Below are positions 32,091-40,696 of a DNA stretch of 64,000 bases, one piece after another. The position numbers and the translations under genes are program-made. Positions within the stretch are counted from its first letter, which is position 1. Each line of letters begins with the position of its first letter. Origin of the DNA: DAOTXS01 sp034433515 (GTDB lineage: Bacteria; Chloroflexota; Anaerolineae; UBA4142); assembly GCA_034433515.1 (NCBI GenBank), contig DAOUAL010000002.1, positions 23,142-87,141 of the forward strand, in the 5' to 3' direction. The notes under the pieces are model-generated. The model was given only the letters and a program-made list of their open reading frames with translations, had not been told where the DNA came from and searched no databases.

Positions 32091-32926
32091 ATTGCCTCCA
32101 TCACGCCTTTGATCTGCGCGTAATTGAACGACGGTCCATCCTGACAGCAATAGTAATGATCAATCTGACAATGTCCGCATTTGCCCACGCCGCATTTCAT
32201 TCGCCGTTCGAGCGAAAGCCAGATTTGATCTTCTGGAATTCCCTTGCCCAACAACTCGATCATCACAAAGCGGTACATAATTGGGGGACCCTCGGTGATG
32301 GCAATCGTATTGCGCGGATTGACGGTGATCTTGGGAAAAAGCGTTGTGATGACCCCCACGTTGCCCACCCAATCTTTATCGCCGCGATCCACGGTGACGT
32401 GAAACTCGATGTCTGCCCGTTTGCCAAATTCCTGGAGTTCGTCTTTGAAGAGCAACTCGCTGGGAGTTTTGGCGCCGTAGAGAATGATGACCCGCCCGTA
32501 TTTGTTGCGGTTATCGAGAATCTGATAGATGACGCTTCGCACCGGTGCCAACGACAAACCCCCGGCGGCGATGAGAATATCCTTCCCTTCAAACTCTTCC
32601 ACCGGGAAGCCGCGGCCAAAGGGACCCCGCACCCCGATGCGCGCACCTTCGCTGAGATTATGCAAAGCCGTCGTTACATCCCCCACTTTGCGGACGCACA
32701 ATTCAAACTTGCCATTGCTCCGGCTGGGTGAAGAGGAAATCGAAATGGGAGCTTCGCCCACGCCGAACAAACTCACCTCGACGAATTGACCCGGCTTGTG
32801 TCCCAAAGACATTCCGCGCGGAAGTTCAATCGTAAATCGTTTTTCCATCGGCGTGAGTGTTTGGATTTTGGCAATCCACGCCAGAGTGGGAACGTAAATG
32901 GATTCGATTGCAGGTATGGGTGACAT
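32087..32926 (-). CDS. Hydrogenase diaphorase subunit gamma (FAD, NAD(P)-binding, [2Fe-2S])
   Basis: The 279-aa protein is a ferredoxin-NADP reductase-like chain: FAD-binding beta barrel at 20-105 (PGQFVEVSLFGVGEAPISIS), NAD(P)-binding region at 110-240 (ILIAAGGLSLAPVRSVIY) and C-terminal [2Fe-2S] motif CGVGKCGHCQIDHYYCCQDG. This is the gamma subunit plan of Pyrococcus sulfhydrogenase and of related dihydroorotate dehydrogenase electron transfer subunits. Coupled by 4 nt to the small subunit gene. Confidence 0.9.
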   Translation of the reverse strand: MSPIPAIESIYVPTLAWIAKIQTLTPMEKRFTIELPRGMSLGHKPGQFVEVSLFGVGEAPISISSSPSRSNGKFELCVRKVGDVTTALHNLSEGARIGVRGPFGRGFPVEEFEGKDILIAAGGLSLAPVRSVIYQILDNRNKYGRVIILYGAKTPSELLFKDELQEFGKRADIEFHVTVDRGDKDWVGNVGVITTLFPKITVNPRNTIAITEGPPIMYRFVMIELLGKGIPEDQIWLSLERRMKCGVGKCGHCQIDHYYCCQDGPSFNYAQIKGVMEAI

Positions 32927-32935
32927 CCTTGCCTC

Positions 32936-33970
32936 CTACATTGCATGCGCTTTATAGAGTGCATTCCACACGCCAATCGGCGTAATGTCCACCAGACAGC
33001 CCCGGGCGCAACGTCCGCACCCCACACAACCGGTGTGCCCCGGGAAGGCTTCGGCAATGTATTTGCCTTTGCGCATAAAGCGATGGCGCAGACGTTGGGC
33101 GTGGGTCTTGCGGAAATTTTCGCCCGAGCCGATGCGCGCAAACTCATCCAATTGGCACGAATCCCAGACCCGATAGCGCTCCCCGGTCTTGCCGTCCAAG
33201 GAAATTTCATCGCGCACATCAAAGCAATAGCAGGTGGGGCAAACGAGGTTGCAGGTGCCGCACCCAAAACAACGTTGCCCAATTTCTTCCCAGACCGGGC
33301 TTTTGTAACTGATGCCCATCAACGCAGGCAAGTCCTTGCCATCGGTGGGGAGCCGGCTGGGAAAGCGTGCCCATTTGGCACTCATCGTTTTATCGAGTAA
33401 CCCGATCTCTTGCCGGGAAGCGGTGTGCGATTTGGCATGCTGCGTCAGCAGCACTTCGCCTGCCGTCGTGCCAACATCTACGGCGTACAGATCACCCAGA
33501 TCAATGAGGTGCAGATCAAAGCCAGACGAAGCCGAGAGCGTGTTCATACTCTTGCAAAACGAATGTTCGTCGCAAGGATCGAGACATTCGATACTGACGA
33601 TGAGCGTGGTGGCACGGCGTTTCATATAATGCGTGTCGGGATTGCCTTTGGCAAACGCCGCATCGAGCCTACACATCGCATGCAGATCGCACGTGTGCAC
33701 ACCGAACAAAACCCGCCATTGCATATCGAACTGGGGTGTGGCGGATGGCAGATCGGTGCGGAAGGTGAATAGCGGTTCGGTTTGCGGCAGTAATGCTTTG
33801 CGCGGAGGCAAAATTGTTGTGTTGTAATCCAATCGCAAATCGGATGCTTGGGTGAGCGGCGCAAATTTGAACGTGGTGTCGTTTGCCACCGGCGCAATGA
33901 CTTGGTACTCGCTCATCATCTTTTGAACGAACGCGAGCAAATCTTCTTTGTTGATGATCTTTAGACTCAT
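32936..33970 (-). CDS. Hydrogenase 4Fe-4S subunit beta (HydB-like)
   Basis: The 344-aa protein has two cluster motifs in the C-terminal half, CFGCGTCNLVCPTCYCFDV (about 227-245) and CVGCGRCARGCLVDI (about 312-326), after an N-terminal domain of the sulfhydrogenase beta type (FRTDLPS..., VLFGVHTCDLHAMCRLDAAF). Cysteines in YIECLDPCDEHSFC-like segments (IECLDPCDEHSFC) may hold a further cluster. It is the first gene of the hydrogenase operon. In group 3b enzymes this subunit links to external acceptors, including polysulfide in vitro. Confidence 0.9.
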   Translation of the reverse strand: MSLKIINKEDLLAFVQKMMSEYQVIAPVANDTTFKFAPLTQASDLRLDYNTTILPPRKALLPQTEPLFTFRTDLPSATPQFDMQWRVLFGVHTCDLHAMCRLDAAFAKGNPDTHYMKRRATTLIVSIECLDPCDEHSFCKSMNTLSASSGFDLHLIDLGDLYAVDVGTTAGEVLLTQHAKSHTASRQEIGLLDKTMSAKWARFPSRLPTDGKDLPALMGISYKSPVWEEIGQRCFGCGTCNLVCPTCYCFDVRDEISLDGKTGERYRVWDSCQLDEFARIGSGENFRKTHAQRLRHRFMRKGKYIAEAFPGHTGCVGCGRCARGCLVDITPIGVWNALYKAHAM

Positions 33971-34042
33971 AGATTTCTCCTATTGGCTACTTGCTGTCCT
34001 GAGCATATGCGGATCAGAACAAATCAGCGAGTCAACTCTACC

Positions 34043-34096
34043 GTGCAAAACAAAAACACGTTTCCCTATGCCCATGCCTAAGGCAAACGTGTTTCC
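34043..34096 (-). terminator. Terminator after the anti-sigma factor gene
   Basis: On the - strand AAACACGTTT pairs with AAACGTGTTT around a ~20-nt loop and is followed by TTGTTTT. It lies about 200 nt after the gene, in a 326-nt gap before the hydrogenase operon. Confidence 0.65.
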
Positions 34097-34112
34097 TGTC
34101 CAACATCGGAGG

Positions 34113-34134
34113 TGAGCGCGTCATTGCGCTCACA
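34113..34134. other. Short perfect hairpin GTGAGCGC/GCGCTCAC
   Basis: GTGAGCGC-GTCATT-GCGCTCAC is followed by ATTTTATTATT on the + side, so it would work as a terminator only for + strand transcripts, yet no + strand gene is near. The rest of the gap 33971-34296 shows no gene. Confidence 0.5.
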
Positions 34135-34296
34135 TTTTATTATTACACCTCTGGGTCAAACTACGGTCAAAAGTTGGCACAAGTTTGTGAAGATAATAAC
34201 AGGACAATTTAGCAGCGCAAGTCGCAGCAAAGTCATAAAAATATGTGTTCTCCGTAAAATGATTGGTATGGCGCGAGTTTCGTAAAATCTGTTGCG

Positions 34297-35910
34297 CTAC
34301 TTGTCTTTGTTCCACGGAACCGGTGTCACGGTCTTTTTCTCAAGACCCGGCGGAATACGGGTGGGGCTTGGTGTCCAACTCGGTTGAGGAGTCTTGGACG
34401 GTGTAGGCATAACTTGCGTCCGCGTTGCAGTCGGTGAACTGACGACTGGCGGTTTCGTTGGGAGAGGCGTGGGCGAGCGGACAATGGGAGGTTGGGTTGG
34501 AATTGGGGTAGATGTATTGGGTGATCCTGGCGGCAGAGGTTGTGGGGATGCCGCCGTGGCTGTACGCGGCAAAATTGCCGGCGATGTCTTGAGTGTCGGT
34601 GCAATCGGCTGACTTGGGCCAAAAACGCGTGTGTTCGTGGGAAGGGGCAAGCCGGTGGGAGGAGCAGTTGGCGATGGCGGAGTAACAAGGTTGCTTACGT
34701 TGGCACGGCTTGCATTAGTAACTTGAAGAGCGCTTGCAAAGACCGGCTGGAGGCTGGCTGTTGCTTGCTGACGAAGCGTCTCCAATTGCGTGGCGCGCTC
34801 TGCAAGTGATGCTTCGATCTGGGGTGTCAGTTCTTGCGCGCGTTTGAAATTTTCGCGTGCCAACGCTTTGAACGTCGTCGTAACCAGTCCCACTTGTTTT
34901 TCAAAAGCGGCAAGCGTGCTAGGAACTTCAGCAAGACGGTCAAGCGCAATCAACGCCCCGGTTTCATCCAGGCGATAACCGGCATACGCCAAATGGCGTA
35001 TTAGTTTGCCAGCCGTATCCCAGATCGTTACCAATTGCACGTCTTCGATAACGAGTTTGATTGGATAGAGTGAATCACCCGGAATGGTGGCGTGCGCAGC
35101 TTCAACCGTTCTGCCCACGCCAATGTACACAAGGATGTTTGATAAGATGAGCAAAACGAGTAAGAATGCGTTCGCCAATCGTCTGGCGGTGGGCGCCGAA
35201 ATACTCCATTTTTGCCAGAATGGTACTAACGCCGTGGAGCGCTTTGGGGTGAAGATCGAACGCGCACGCGCCACCACCGCCGCGGGCGGATTGCTGCTAG
35301 GCTCAGCACGCATCACTGCGCGAATCGTTTTGAACCGGGTTACGATTTTGGCACACTCGTTACAGGTGGCAGTGTGTTGGGCAACGGTTCTAGCGTTTAA
35401 TTCGTCCAAATCATCGGCGGCAAAGGCGATCAGTTGATCGTAGGCGATATGGGGTGAAAGAGCAGTGGGTTTGAAGATGGAGCGCGCTCGCATAACTGTT
35501 GCGGGGGGGGGTTCGGGACCATCGGTGGCACGCATGACGGAGAAAATTGTTTTGAACGTTGTGGCGGTCTTGGCACAATCAACGCAGTGGGCAAGGTGCG
35601 TGGCGATTCTTTGAGTGTCGGTTGCGTTCAACTCGCCCGCCACAAAGGTAATGAGTTGTTCCTCGGCGATATGCGAATCCAGCGCAGAGTAAGCGCGAAA
35701 AATCGAACGCACCTGCATCACGGCTGCCAAGGGAGGATCCCGGCTTTCATCGGTGCGCACCAAAAAGCGAATGGTTTTGAACCGAGCAACGGTCTTGGCG
35801 CACTCGGCACAGGATGCTGTATGACTCGCGACGATTTGTGCATCGGTGGGAGTTAACTCGTCAGCGGCAAAGGCAACGAGTATTTCATCGGCAATATGTT
35901 GGGCATTCAT
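34297..35910 (-). CDS. Anti-sigma factor-like protein with three tandem zinc-finger domains
   Basis: The 537-aa protein has three zf-HC2 anti-sigma units in a row: H30-x3-C34-x2-C37, H105-x3-C109-x2-C112 and H179-x3-C183-x2-C186, spaced 75 and 74 residues. Each unit ends with a conserved VRSIF/ARSIF box. One helix follows (about 246-266), then an extracytoplasmic DUF5667-like domain (GDSLYPIKLVIEDVQL) with a helical region to about 400, and a Pro/Thr/Ser-rich tail of about 130 residues. A single zinc finger is the norm for this class. The triplication looks internal, since the units resemble each other. It lies next to a fragment of an ECF sigma gene. Confidence 0.85.
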   Translation of the reverse strand: MNAQHIADEILVAFAADELTPTDAQIVASHTASCAECAKTVARFKTIRFLVRTDESRDPPLAAVMQVRSIFRAYSALDSHIAEEQLITFVAGELNATDTQRIATHLAHCVDCAKTATTFKTIFSVMRATDGPEPPPATVMRARSIFKPTALSPHIAYDQLIAFAADDLDELNARTVAQHTATCNECAKIVTRFKTIRAVMRAEPSSNPPAAVVARARSIFTPKRSTALVPFWQKWSISAPTARRLANAFLLVLLILSNILVYIGVGRTVEAAHATIPGDSLYPIKLVIEDVQLVTIWDTAGKLIRHLAYAGYRLDETGALIALDRLAEVPSTLAAFEKQVGLVTTTFKALARENFKRAQELTPQIEASLAERATQLETLRQQATASLQPVFASALQVTNASRANVSNLVTPPSPTAPPTGLPLPTNTRVFGPSQPIAPTLKTSPAILPRTATAASPQPLPPGSPNTSTPIPTQPPIVRSPTPLPTKPPVVSSPTATRTQVMPTPSKTPQPSWTPSPTRIPPGLEKKTVTPVPWNKDK

Positions 35911-35928
35911 TGCACCTAACGTCTATTC

Positions 35929-36189
35929 TTAAAGAGGGCATAACCCCGCTATCGAATACAAGTCTGCCCCCAGAGATGCCAAAATCGTTTCAAGTTTCTT
36001 GAAGCAACGAGCTCGCAGTGTGCTAAAATTGCTCAAGGGGATGCCCAGTTGACCAGCGATGGTAGTTTGATCCACCGGCAGGTCGCGGAAGAGTGCTTGC
36101 AAGATTTCTCGGCAGGGTGATTCGAGTTGCTGCATTGCCTGGCTGATTATGTAGCGACGTTCCCAGAGTTGGAGGTCATCAAAGAGAAA
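35929..36189 (-). pseudogene. ECF sigma factor remnant (region 4 only)
   Basis: The open frame encodes a sigma-70 region 4 helix-turn-helix: QLWERRYIISQAMQQLESPC, then ILQALFRDLPVDQTTIAGQL and IPLSNFSTLRARCFKKLETI. Upstream the frame meets a stop within the fdhA terminator, and no ATG/GTG start exists before the domain; the only ATG (36135) lies inside region 4. Regions 1-2, needed to bind the core enzyme and the -10 box, are missing. It sits 18 nt upstream of the three-finger anti-sigma gene, the usual place of the cognate sigma gene, so this is probably the decayed partner. Confidence 0.75.
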
Positions 36190-36219
36190 CTATCCCGCGC
36201 TAGTCTGCGGGATAGTTTC
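36186..36219 (-). terminator. Terminator after fdhA
   Basis: GAAACTATCCCGC and GCGGGATAGTTTC form a perfect 13-bp stem with an 8-nt loop, then TCTTTG on the - strand. It overlaps the broken 5' end of the sigma remnant. Confidence 0.75.
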
Positions 36220-36235
36220 TGTTGTTATCGCCGGT

Positions 36236-38950
36236 CTAGTTTTTCTTTTCGACCCGAACCGCGCAGACCTTCAACTCGGGTATCTTGGCAATCGGGTCAA
36301 CGGCAATGTTTGTTAGCGCGTTTGTCAGTGCCTCGGCATAATGGAAGGTCATAAAGATGACGCCATGCCCCACACGATCCGTTACCCACGCGCGCGCCTC
36401 CACTTGGCCCCGGCGCGAACTGATGTGCAACCAATCGCCATCCTTCACACCAAGTTTCGCCGCATCATCCGGATTCAACTCGACCCGTTCTTCCGGCGCC
36501 AGTTGTTCCAAGCCGGGCACGCGCCGGGTCATCGCGCCGGTGTGATAGTGTTGCAGAATGCGCCCGGTCGTGAGCACAAACGGGAAGGCTTCATCCGGGT
36601 TTTCCGCTGGCTCTTGATGCTCGACGGGCGAGAACAGACCTTTGCCACGCGTGAACTGTTGCGTGTGCAGAATCGGCGTGCCGGGATGTTCTTTGGTGGG
36701 CACGGGCCATTGCAAACCCTTGGCATCAAGCCGAGCGTAGGTGATACCGGCGTACTGCGGCGTGAGCGATGCAATTTCGTTCATGATCTGCTCCGCCGTT
36801 TCATAGGTCCAGGTTTCAGGTTTCAGGTTACCTTCAACTTGAAACGTGGGACTTGAAACCATTCTGCGCGCGACCTCACACACGATTTCCCAATCCGTGC
36901 GACACTCGCCAAGCGGTTCGATTGCCTTGCGCACACGTTGCACCCGCCGCTCCGTGTTGGTGAACGTTCCATCTTTTTCTGCAAACGAGGCAACCGGTAA
37001 AACGACGTCGGCAAGTTGCGCCGTTTCGGTCATAAATAATTCCGACACCACGAGAAAGTCGAGTTGGTTCAATGCCTCGACGACGTGATGCGAGTCTGGG
37101 TCGCTCATCGCGACATTTTCGCCGACGATCCACATTGCCTTGACCTTGCCATCGCGCGCGGCTTTGAGCATCTCGCCCACCGTGAGTCCCACTTTTGGCG
37201 ACAACTTGACGCCCCAGGCGTTTTCAAATTTGGCACGTGCCGCCTCATCAATCACCCGTTGATAGCCGGTGTAATAGTTGGGCAACGCGCCTACATCACA
37301 CGCCCCTTGCACGTTATTCTGTCCGCGCAGCGGATTCACACCCGCGCCGGGTTTGCCAATGTTCCCGGTCAGCATCGCCAGATTCGCGATGGCAAGCACG
37401 TTGTTGTGCCCGGTGGTATGTTGCGTGATGCCCATCGCGTAGAAAATCGTCGAAGGTTTGTTGCCGGCATAGAGGCGCGCCGCCGTGAACAGATCGTCCA
37501 CCGGCACACCCGTGATCTCACTCACGCGTGCAGGCGTGTAGGTTTCAACCACCTTGCGCCATTCATCGAAACCTTCCGTCCGTGCCGCCACAAACTCATC
37601 GTCCACCAGTTCTTCTTTCAGAATAATGTGCGCCAGGCCGTTCAACAATGCAATATCCGTCCCAGGTCGTTGTCGAATGTACAGCGTCGCCATGTTCGCC
37701 AAATCGATTGAACGCGGATCGGCGACGATAAGTTTGGCACCGCGCCGCACTGCCCGGCGAATGCGCGTGCCAATGACCGGATGTTGCTCGGTCGTGTTCG
37801 ATCCGATGACGAGCATCGTCTTGCAATTGTCAATGTCGGCGATGTTGTTGGTCATCGCGCCCGAACCAAATGCGGTGGCCAGACCGGTCACCGTGCTGGC
37901 GTGTCAGAGCCGGGCGCAGTGATCCACATTGTTCGTCCCCATCACCGCACGTGTCAATTTTTGAAAGAGATAATTTTCTTCGTTCGTCGCTTTTGCCGAA
38001 GCGAGCATGGCGAACTCATCGCCCCGGTGTTGCGCGAGTTTTTCGGCGATGAGCGTCAACGCTTCCTCCCACGATGCTTCAACAAACGCCCCATTCTTTT
38101 TGATGAGTGGCTTGGTCAAGCGATCGGGGTGATGAATGAATGCGTACCCATAGCGGCCCTTGACGCACAACGCCATACCATTCACCACCGCTTGCGGATT
38201 GGAGGTTACTTTGACGACCTTGCCGTTTTTCACATTCAAATCGAATTGGCAACCGACGCCGCAATACGTACAAGTGGTCAGCACCTTTTTCATTTCGTAC
38301 GCGCGACCTTTGCCGCGCGAGGGTTTATCGGTGAGCGCGCCGGTGGGACAGTATGCCGCGCATGCCCCACACGATTCGCAGCCGGCTTCGAGCATCGTTA
38401 CCTCCGCGCCGGCGACGATCTTGTTGTTAAAGCCGCGATAGGCAACGCCCCACACGTTGCGTCCTTGGATTTCGGCGCACGCGCGCACGCAGCGCGTACA
38501 CAAGATGCATTTATTGAAATCGGTGAACACGAACGGATTTGGGTCTGCGCCAATCGGATAACTGTGGCGTTTGCCCTTGTGTGGTTTCCATTCGACTTGA
38601 TATTCGTAAACGAGGTCTTGGAGTTCACACGCGCCACTCACCTCGCAGAGCATACAATCATTGGGATGATCGCTCAGGAGCATTTCCAAAATAAACTTGC
38701 GCTCTTCGATCAACTTGGGGGTGTGGGTTTGGACGACCATCCCTTCGCTCACGGGCAAGGTGCACGAGGCGACCAGTCCCCGCATCTTTTCGACTTCGAC
38801 CACGCACATGCGGCACGCGCCGACCGGGGGTAAATCGGGATGATGGCAGAGCGTGGGAATATGAATCCCGTTTGCCCGCGCCGCCTCGAGGACAGTCATT
38901 CCTTCATTCGCTTGAATGGGTTTGCCATTGATCGTCAAATTTACAGTCAT
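36236..38950 (-). CDS. fdhA: Selenocysteine-containing formate dehydrogenase, catalytic subunit
   Basis: Read through TGA 37906-37904, this gives 904 aa. The N-terminal part is NuoG-like: [2Fe-2S] domain (CHHPDLPPVGACRMC), HPNDCMLCEVSGACELQ, CILCTRCVRAC and CESCGACAAYCP. The molybdo/tungstopterin domain starts with the 4Fe-4S motif CTYCGVGCQ. The TGA is codon 349 in HCARL-U-HASTVTGLATAF, the position where the family has the Cys/Sec Mo/W ligand. A SECIS-like hairpin follows. The start is ATG 38950 with AGGAG; an upstream in-frame start lacks one. Annotating two genes here would be wrong. An extra segment near SPTFQVEGNLKPETW comes from a word repeat. With two NuoE/NuoF pairs upstream, an NAD(P)- or bifurcating formate dehydrogenase is likely. 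Confidence 0.92.
36811..36861. repeat. CAGGTTT word-repeat hairpin inside fdhA, in frame
   Basis: CAGGTTTCAGGTTTCAGGTT on one side and AACTTGAAAC...CTTGAAACC on the other form the same kind of word-repeat hairpin seen at gene junctions, but within the fdhA reading frame. It encodes SPTFQVEGNLKPETW-like residues between the ARRM and YETAEQIM segments, where related proteins go straight on. Confidence 0.65.
37874..37906 (-). promoter_or_regulatory. Bacterial SECIS element with its UGA codon
   Basis: After TGA (37906-37904) and an 11-nt gap (CACGCCAGCAC), GGTGACCGGTCTGGCCACC (37892-37874) forms GGTG/CACC, an A.C mismatch, CC/GG and the apical loop GGTCT. E. coli fdhF, as I recall it, has UGA, 11 nt, then a hairpin of the same size with loop AGGUCU and one unpaired base in the stem. 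Both spacing and loop fit SelB recognition. Confidence 0.88.
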
Positions 38951-38963
38951 ATCTTCTCCTGAA

Positions 38964-39069
38964 CAGTGCAATAGTTCAATAGTGCGTTAGTTCAATAGTT
39001 ACTTGATCCAGCATTTTGATTTCACAAAAGGTAACTATTGCACTATCGAACTAAACAACTATTGCACTC
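38964..39069. repeat. GTTCAATAGT word-repeat hairpin
   Basis: The left arm repeats (A/T)AGTTCAATAGT with GCAATAGTTCAATAGTGC and TTAGTTCAATAGTTAC; the right arm is GTAACTATTGCACTATCG and AACTAAACAACTATTGC. The right arm runs into the 3' end of the YhhN-like gene and encodes its last residues (ASAIVV). It fills the junction to fdhA. Confidence 0.7.
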
Positions 39070-39764
39070 GCATAAATAATCCCCATCTGTCCTGCCACAT
39101 ACGTCAGCCAAATCCAATCGTTCGCGTTCTTGATCGTGATGCCGCGAATATCGGTGATGCCAATCAGAAAATCCGACGCGACGAACAATAGTCCACCAAT
39201 TGCCGTCAGCCAAAGACCGAGTGCGTACGCCAGCCCTAACGCGGACGATGCCATTACGCTGATCCACAAGCCATAGCCCAACGCGCCAAAATTGATTGCC
39301 GCATCTTTCTGCGGATTGCGAATCAAAAACCACCAGCCGAGAATGGTGAAGGCACCGTAGAACAGCAAGCCAGTTATCAGACCCACGTTGAAGCGATTGT
39401 AAGGTTCAAGCGACGAAATTGTTTGCATTGTTTGCACGTACGCCGTGATGTACAACGCGTGCGCAATGCCAAACGCAATCATCCCGCCGATCAGCCGATT
39501 GGGCAGTGGAATCAGCCGTGCCATCACCAAATCGCCGATGAAGGATGCGAGCATTCCCAACGCGACCCACTGCGCATACACCGGCATCGTGGCACCGCCA
39601 AGCCAGATGGCCAACGCGGCGACGACGAGCGAAAAACTCAACAGCATCCGCACAGGACGCGCAAGGCGTCCGTTAGTTTTCAACGCCGGCGGATCGCGCC
39701 AAGGACCGAAAATGCCAATGAGAAAGAGAACAAGTTGGAAAAGCGCCAACCAGATAGTAAGCAT
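39051..39764 (-). CDS. YhhN family membrane protein (lysoplasmalogenase-like)
   Basis: The 237-aa protein has about eight helices. ASFIGDLVMARLIPLPNRLI followed by AFGIAHALYITAYV matches the YhhN/TMEM86 pattern with the conserved Gly-Asp and His near a membrane face. Members of that family hydrolyse the vinyl ether of lysoplasmalogens, which would suit an anaerobe that makes plasmalogens. The C-terminal six residues are encoded by the adjoining word repeat. Why it sits between sdhB and fdhA is unclear. Confidence 0.7.
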   Translation of the reverse strand: MLTIWLALFQLVLFLIGIFGPWRDPPALKTNGRLARPVRMLLSFSLVVAALAIWLGGATMPVYAQWVALGMLASFIGDLVMARLIPLPNRLIGGMIAFGIAHALYITAYVQTMQTISSLEPYNRFNVGLITGLLFYGAFTILGWWFLIRNPQKDAAINFGALGYGLWISVMASSALGLAYALGLWLTAIGGLLFVASDFLIGITDIRGITIKNANDWIWLTYVAGQMGIIYASAIVV

Positions 39765-39779
39765 TATCTTCCCGGCGTT

Positions 39780-39936
39780 TCAAGATTGTGTTTTCTTGTT
39801 TCTGCCGCTTGTTTCCTGCTTGCTGCACTCGTCCGCGTCCAATTTTCCGCGCCGCCGCGCGATTCCGCACGCAACCGGAACTGCGCAGCGACACAACGAT
39901 TCAACGAACCAACGAACAAACACTCACAACTTTCCC
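39780..39936. repeat. CTTGTTTC and AACGAACC word runs before the YhhN-like gene
   Basis: Two degenerate runs occur in this gap: TTTTCTTGTTTCTGCCGCTT with TGTTTCCTGCTTGCTGC, and ACGATTCAACGAACCAACG with AACAAACACTCACAAC. The second reaches the sdhB stop. No gene is supported. Confidence 0.45.
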
Positions 39937-40640
39937 GTCAACTTGGCGATCATCACCTTTTTCTTCATCTGCTGAATCGCAAACGTCGGCGAGATTTTCT
40001 TGGGGCATTCCTCCGTGCAGTTGAACAAGGTGTGGCAACGGAACACGCCTTCCTCGCTCGCGACAATTTTCAAACGCTCCAACTCGCCTTCGTCGCGCGA
40101 GTCTGCCATAAAGCGCCACATCTTGGCGAGCGCGGCGGGACCGAGATACTCTTTATCCCACCAATCGAGCGAGCACGCCGAATGACAGCACGCACACAGA
40201 ATACAATCAATGAACTCGTCAATCTGCTTGCGCTCTTGCGGCGATTGGAGGCGCTCTTTCTCCGGTGGATTCTTGAGTGAGATGAGATACGGGCGCACCT
40301 TGTTGTACTTGTCCCAGAACGTCGTCATATCCACGACGAGGTCTTTTAGAACCGGCAAATGCGGCAGCGGTTCGACGACGATTTCATTGCCGAGCGCGGA
40401 AATTTGCGTTTCGCACGCGAGCCGGTTTTTGCCGTTGATGTGCATGCCACAACTGCCACACACCGCACTGCGGCACGAGGCGCGGAACGCAATCGTCTTG
40501 TCCACATTTTCCAGAATATAGTACAACGCCATCAGCACCGTCTGCCCGGGCTGCGGTTCGATTTGATAGGTTGAATATTTGGGTGCCGTGTCTAGGTCTG
40601 GATCACGGCGATAGATCCGTAAGGTAATTGTTTGGCTCAT
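39924..40640 (-). CDS. sdhB: Succinate dehydrogenase/fumarate reductase iron-sulfur subunit
   Basis: The 238-aa protein carries all three cluster motifs: [2Fe-2S] CRSAVCGSCGMHINGKNRLAC (first cysteines shown), [4Fe-4S] CILCACCHSAC and [3Fe-4S] CHTLFNCTEECP. It wires the FAD subunit to the quinone site in the membrane anchor. Gene order C-D-A-B is that of many succinate dehydrogenases. Direction of catalysis cannot be read from sequence; beside formate dehydrogenase and hydrogenase, fumarate reduction is possible. Confidence 0.93.
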   Translation of the reverse strand: MSQTITLRIYRRDPDLDTAPKYSTYQIEPQPGQTVLMALYYILENVDKTIAFRASCRSAVCGSCGMHINGKNRLACETQISALGNEIVVEPLPHLPVLKDLVVDMTTFWDKYNKVRPYLISLKNPPEKERLQSPQERKQIDEFIDCILCACCHSACSLDWWDKEYLGPAALAKMWRFMADSRDEGELERLKIVASEEGVFRCHTLFNCTEECPKKISPTFAIQQMKKKVMIAKLTGKL

Positions 40641-40654
40641 ATGGTATTCTCCCG

Positions 40655-40696
40655 GCTAGTGGGCTAGTGGCTAGTCGCTAGTGGCTAGTCGCTAGT
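40655..40696. repeat. GCTAGTGGCTAGTC tandem repeat between sdhA and sdhB
   Basis: Three imperfect copies of GCTAGTGGCTAGTC occupy the junction; the last one includes the sdhA stop codon TAG. The unit itself is two CTAGT words. Confidence 0.8.

Noticed and set aside
33971..34042. Promoter of the hydrogenase operon (TTGACT on the minus strand)
   Set aside because: No acceptable -10 at 16-18 nt from this box, so I did not list it.
37904..37906. TGA taken as a true stop splitting fdhA into two genes
   Set aside because: It is at the Sec/Cys ligand position, both frames are continuous, and a SECIS-like hairpin follows with correct spacing.
37781..38833. 350-codon plus-strand frame opposite fdhA
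   Set aside because: Shadow of the formate dehydrogenase gene, His/Arg/Phe-rich without motifs.
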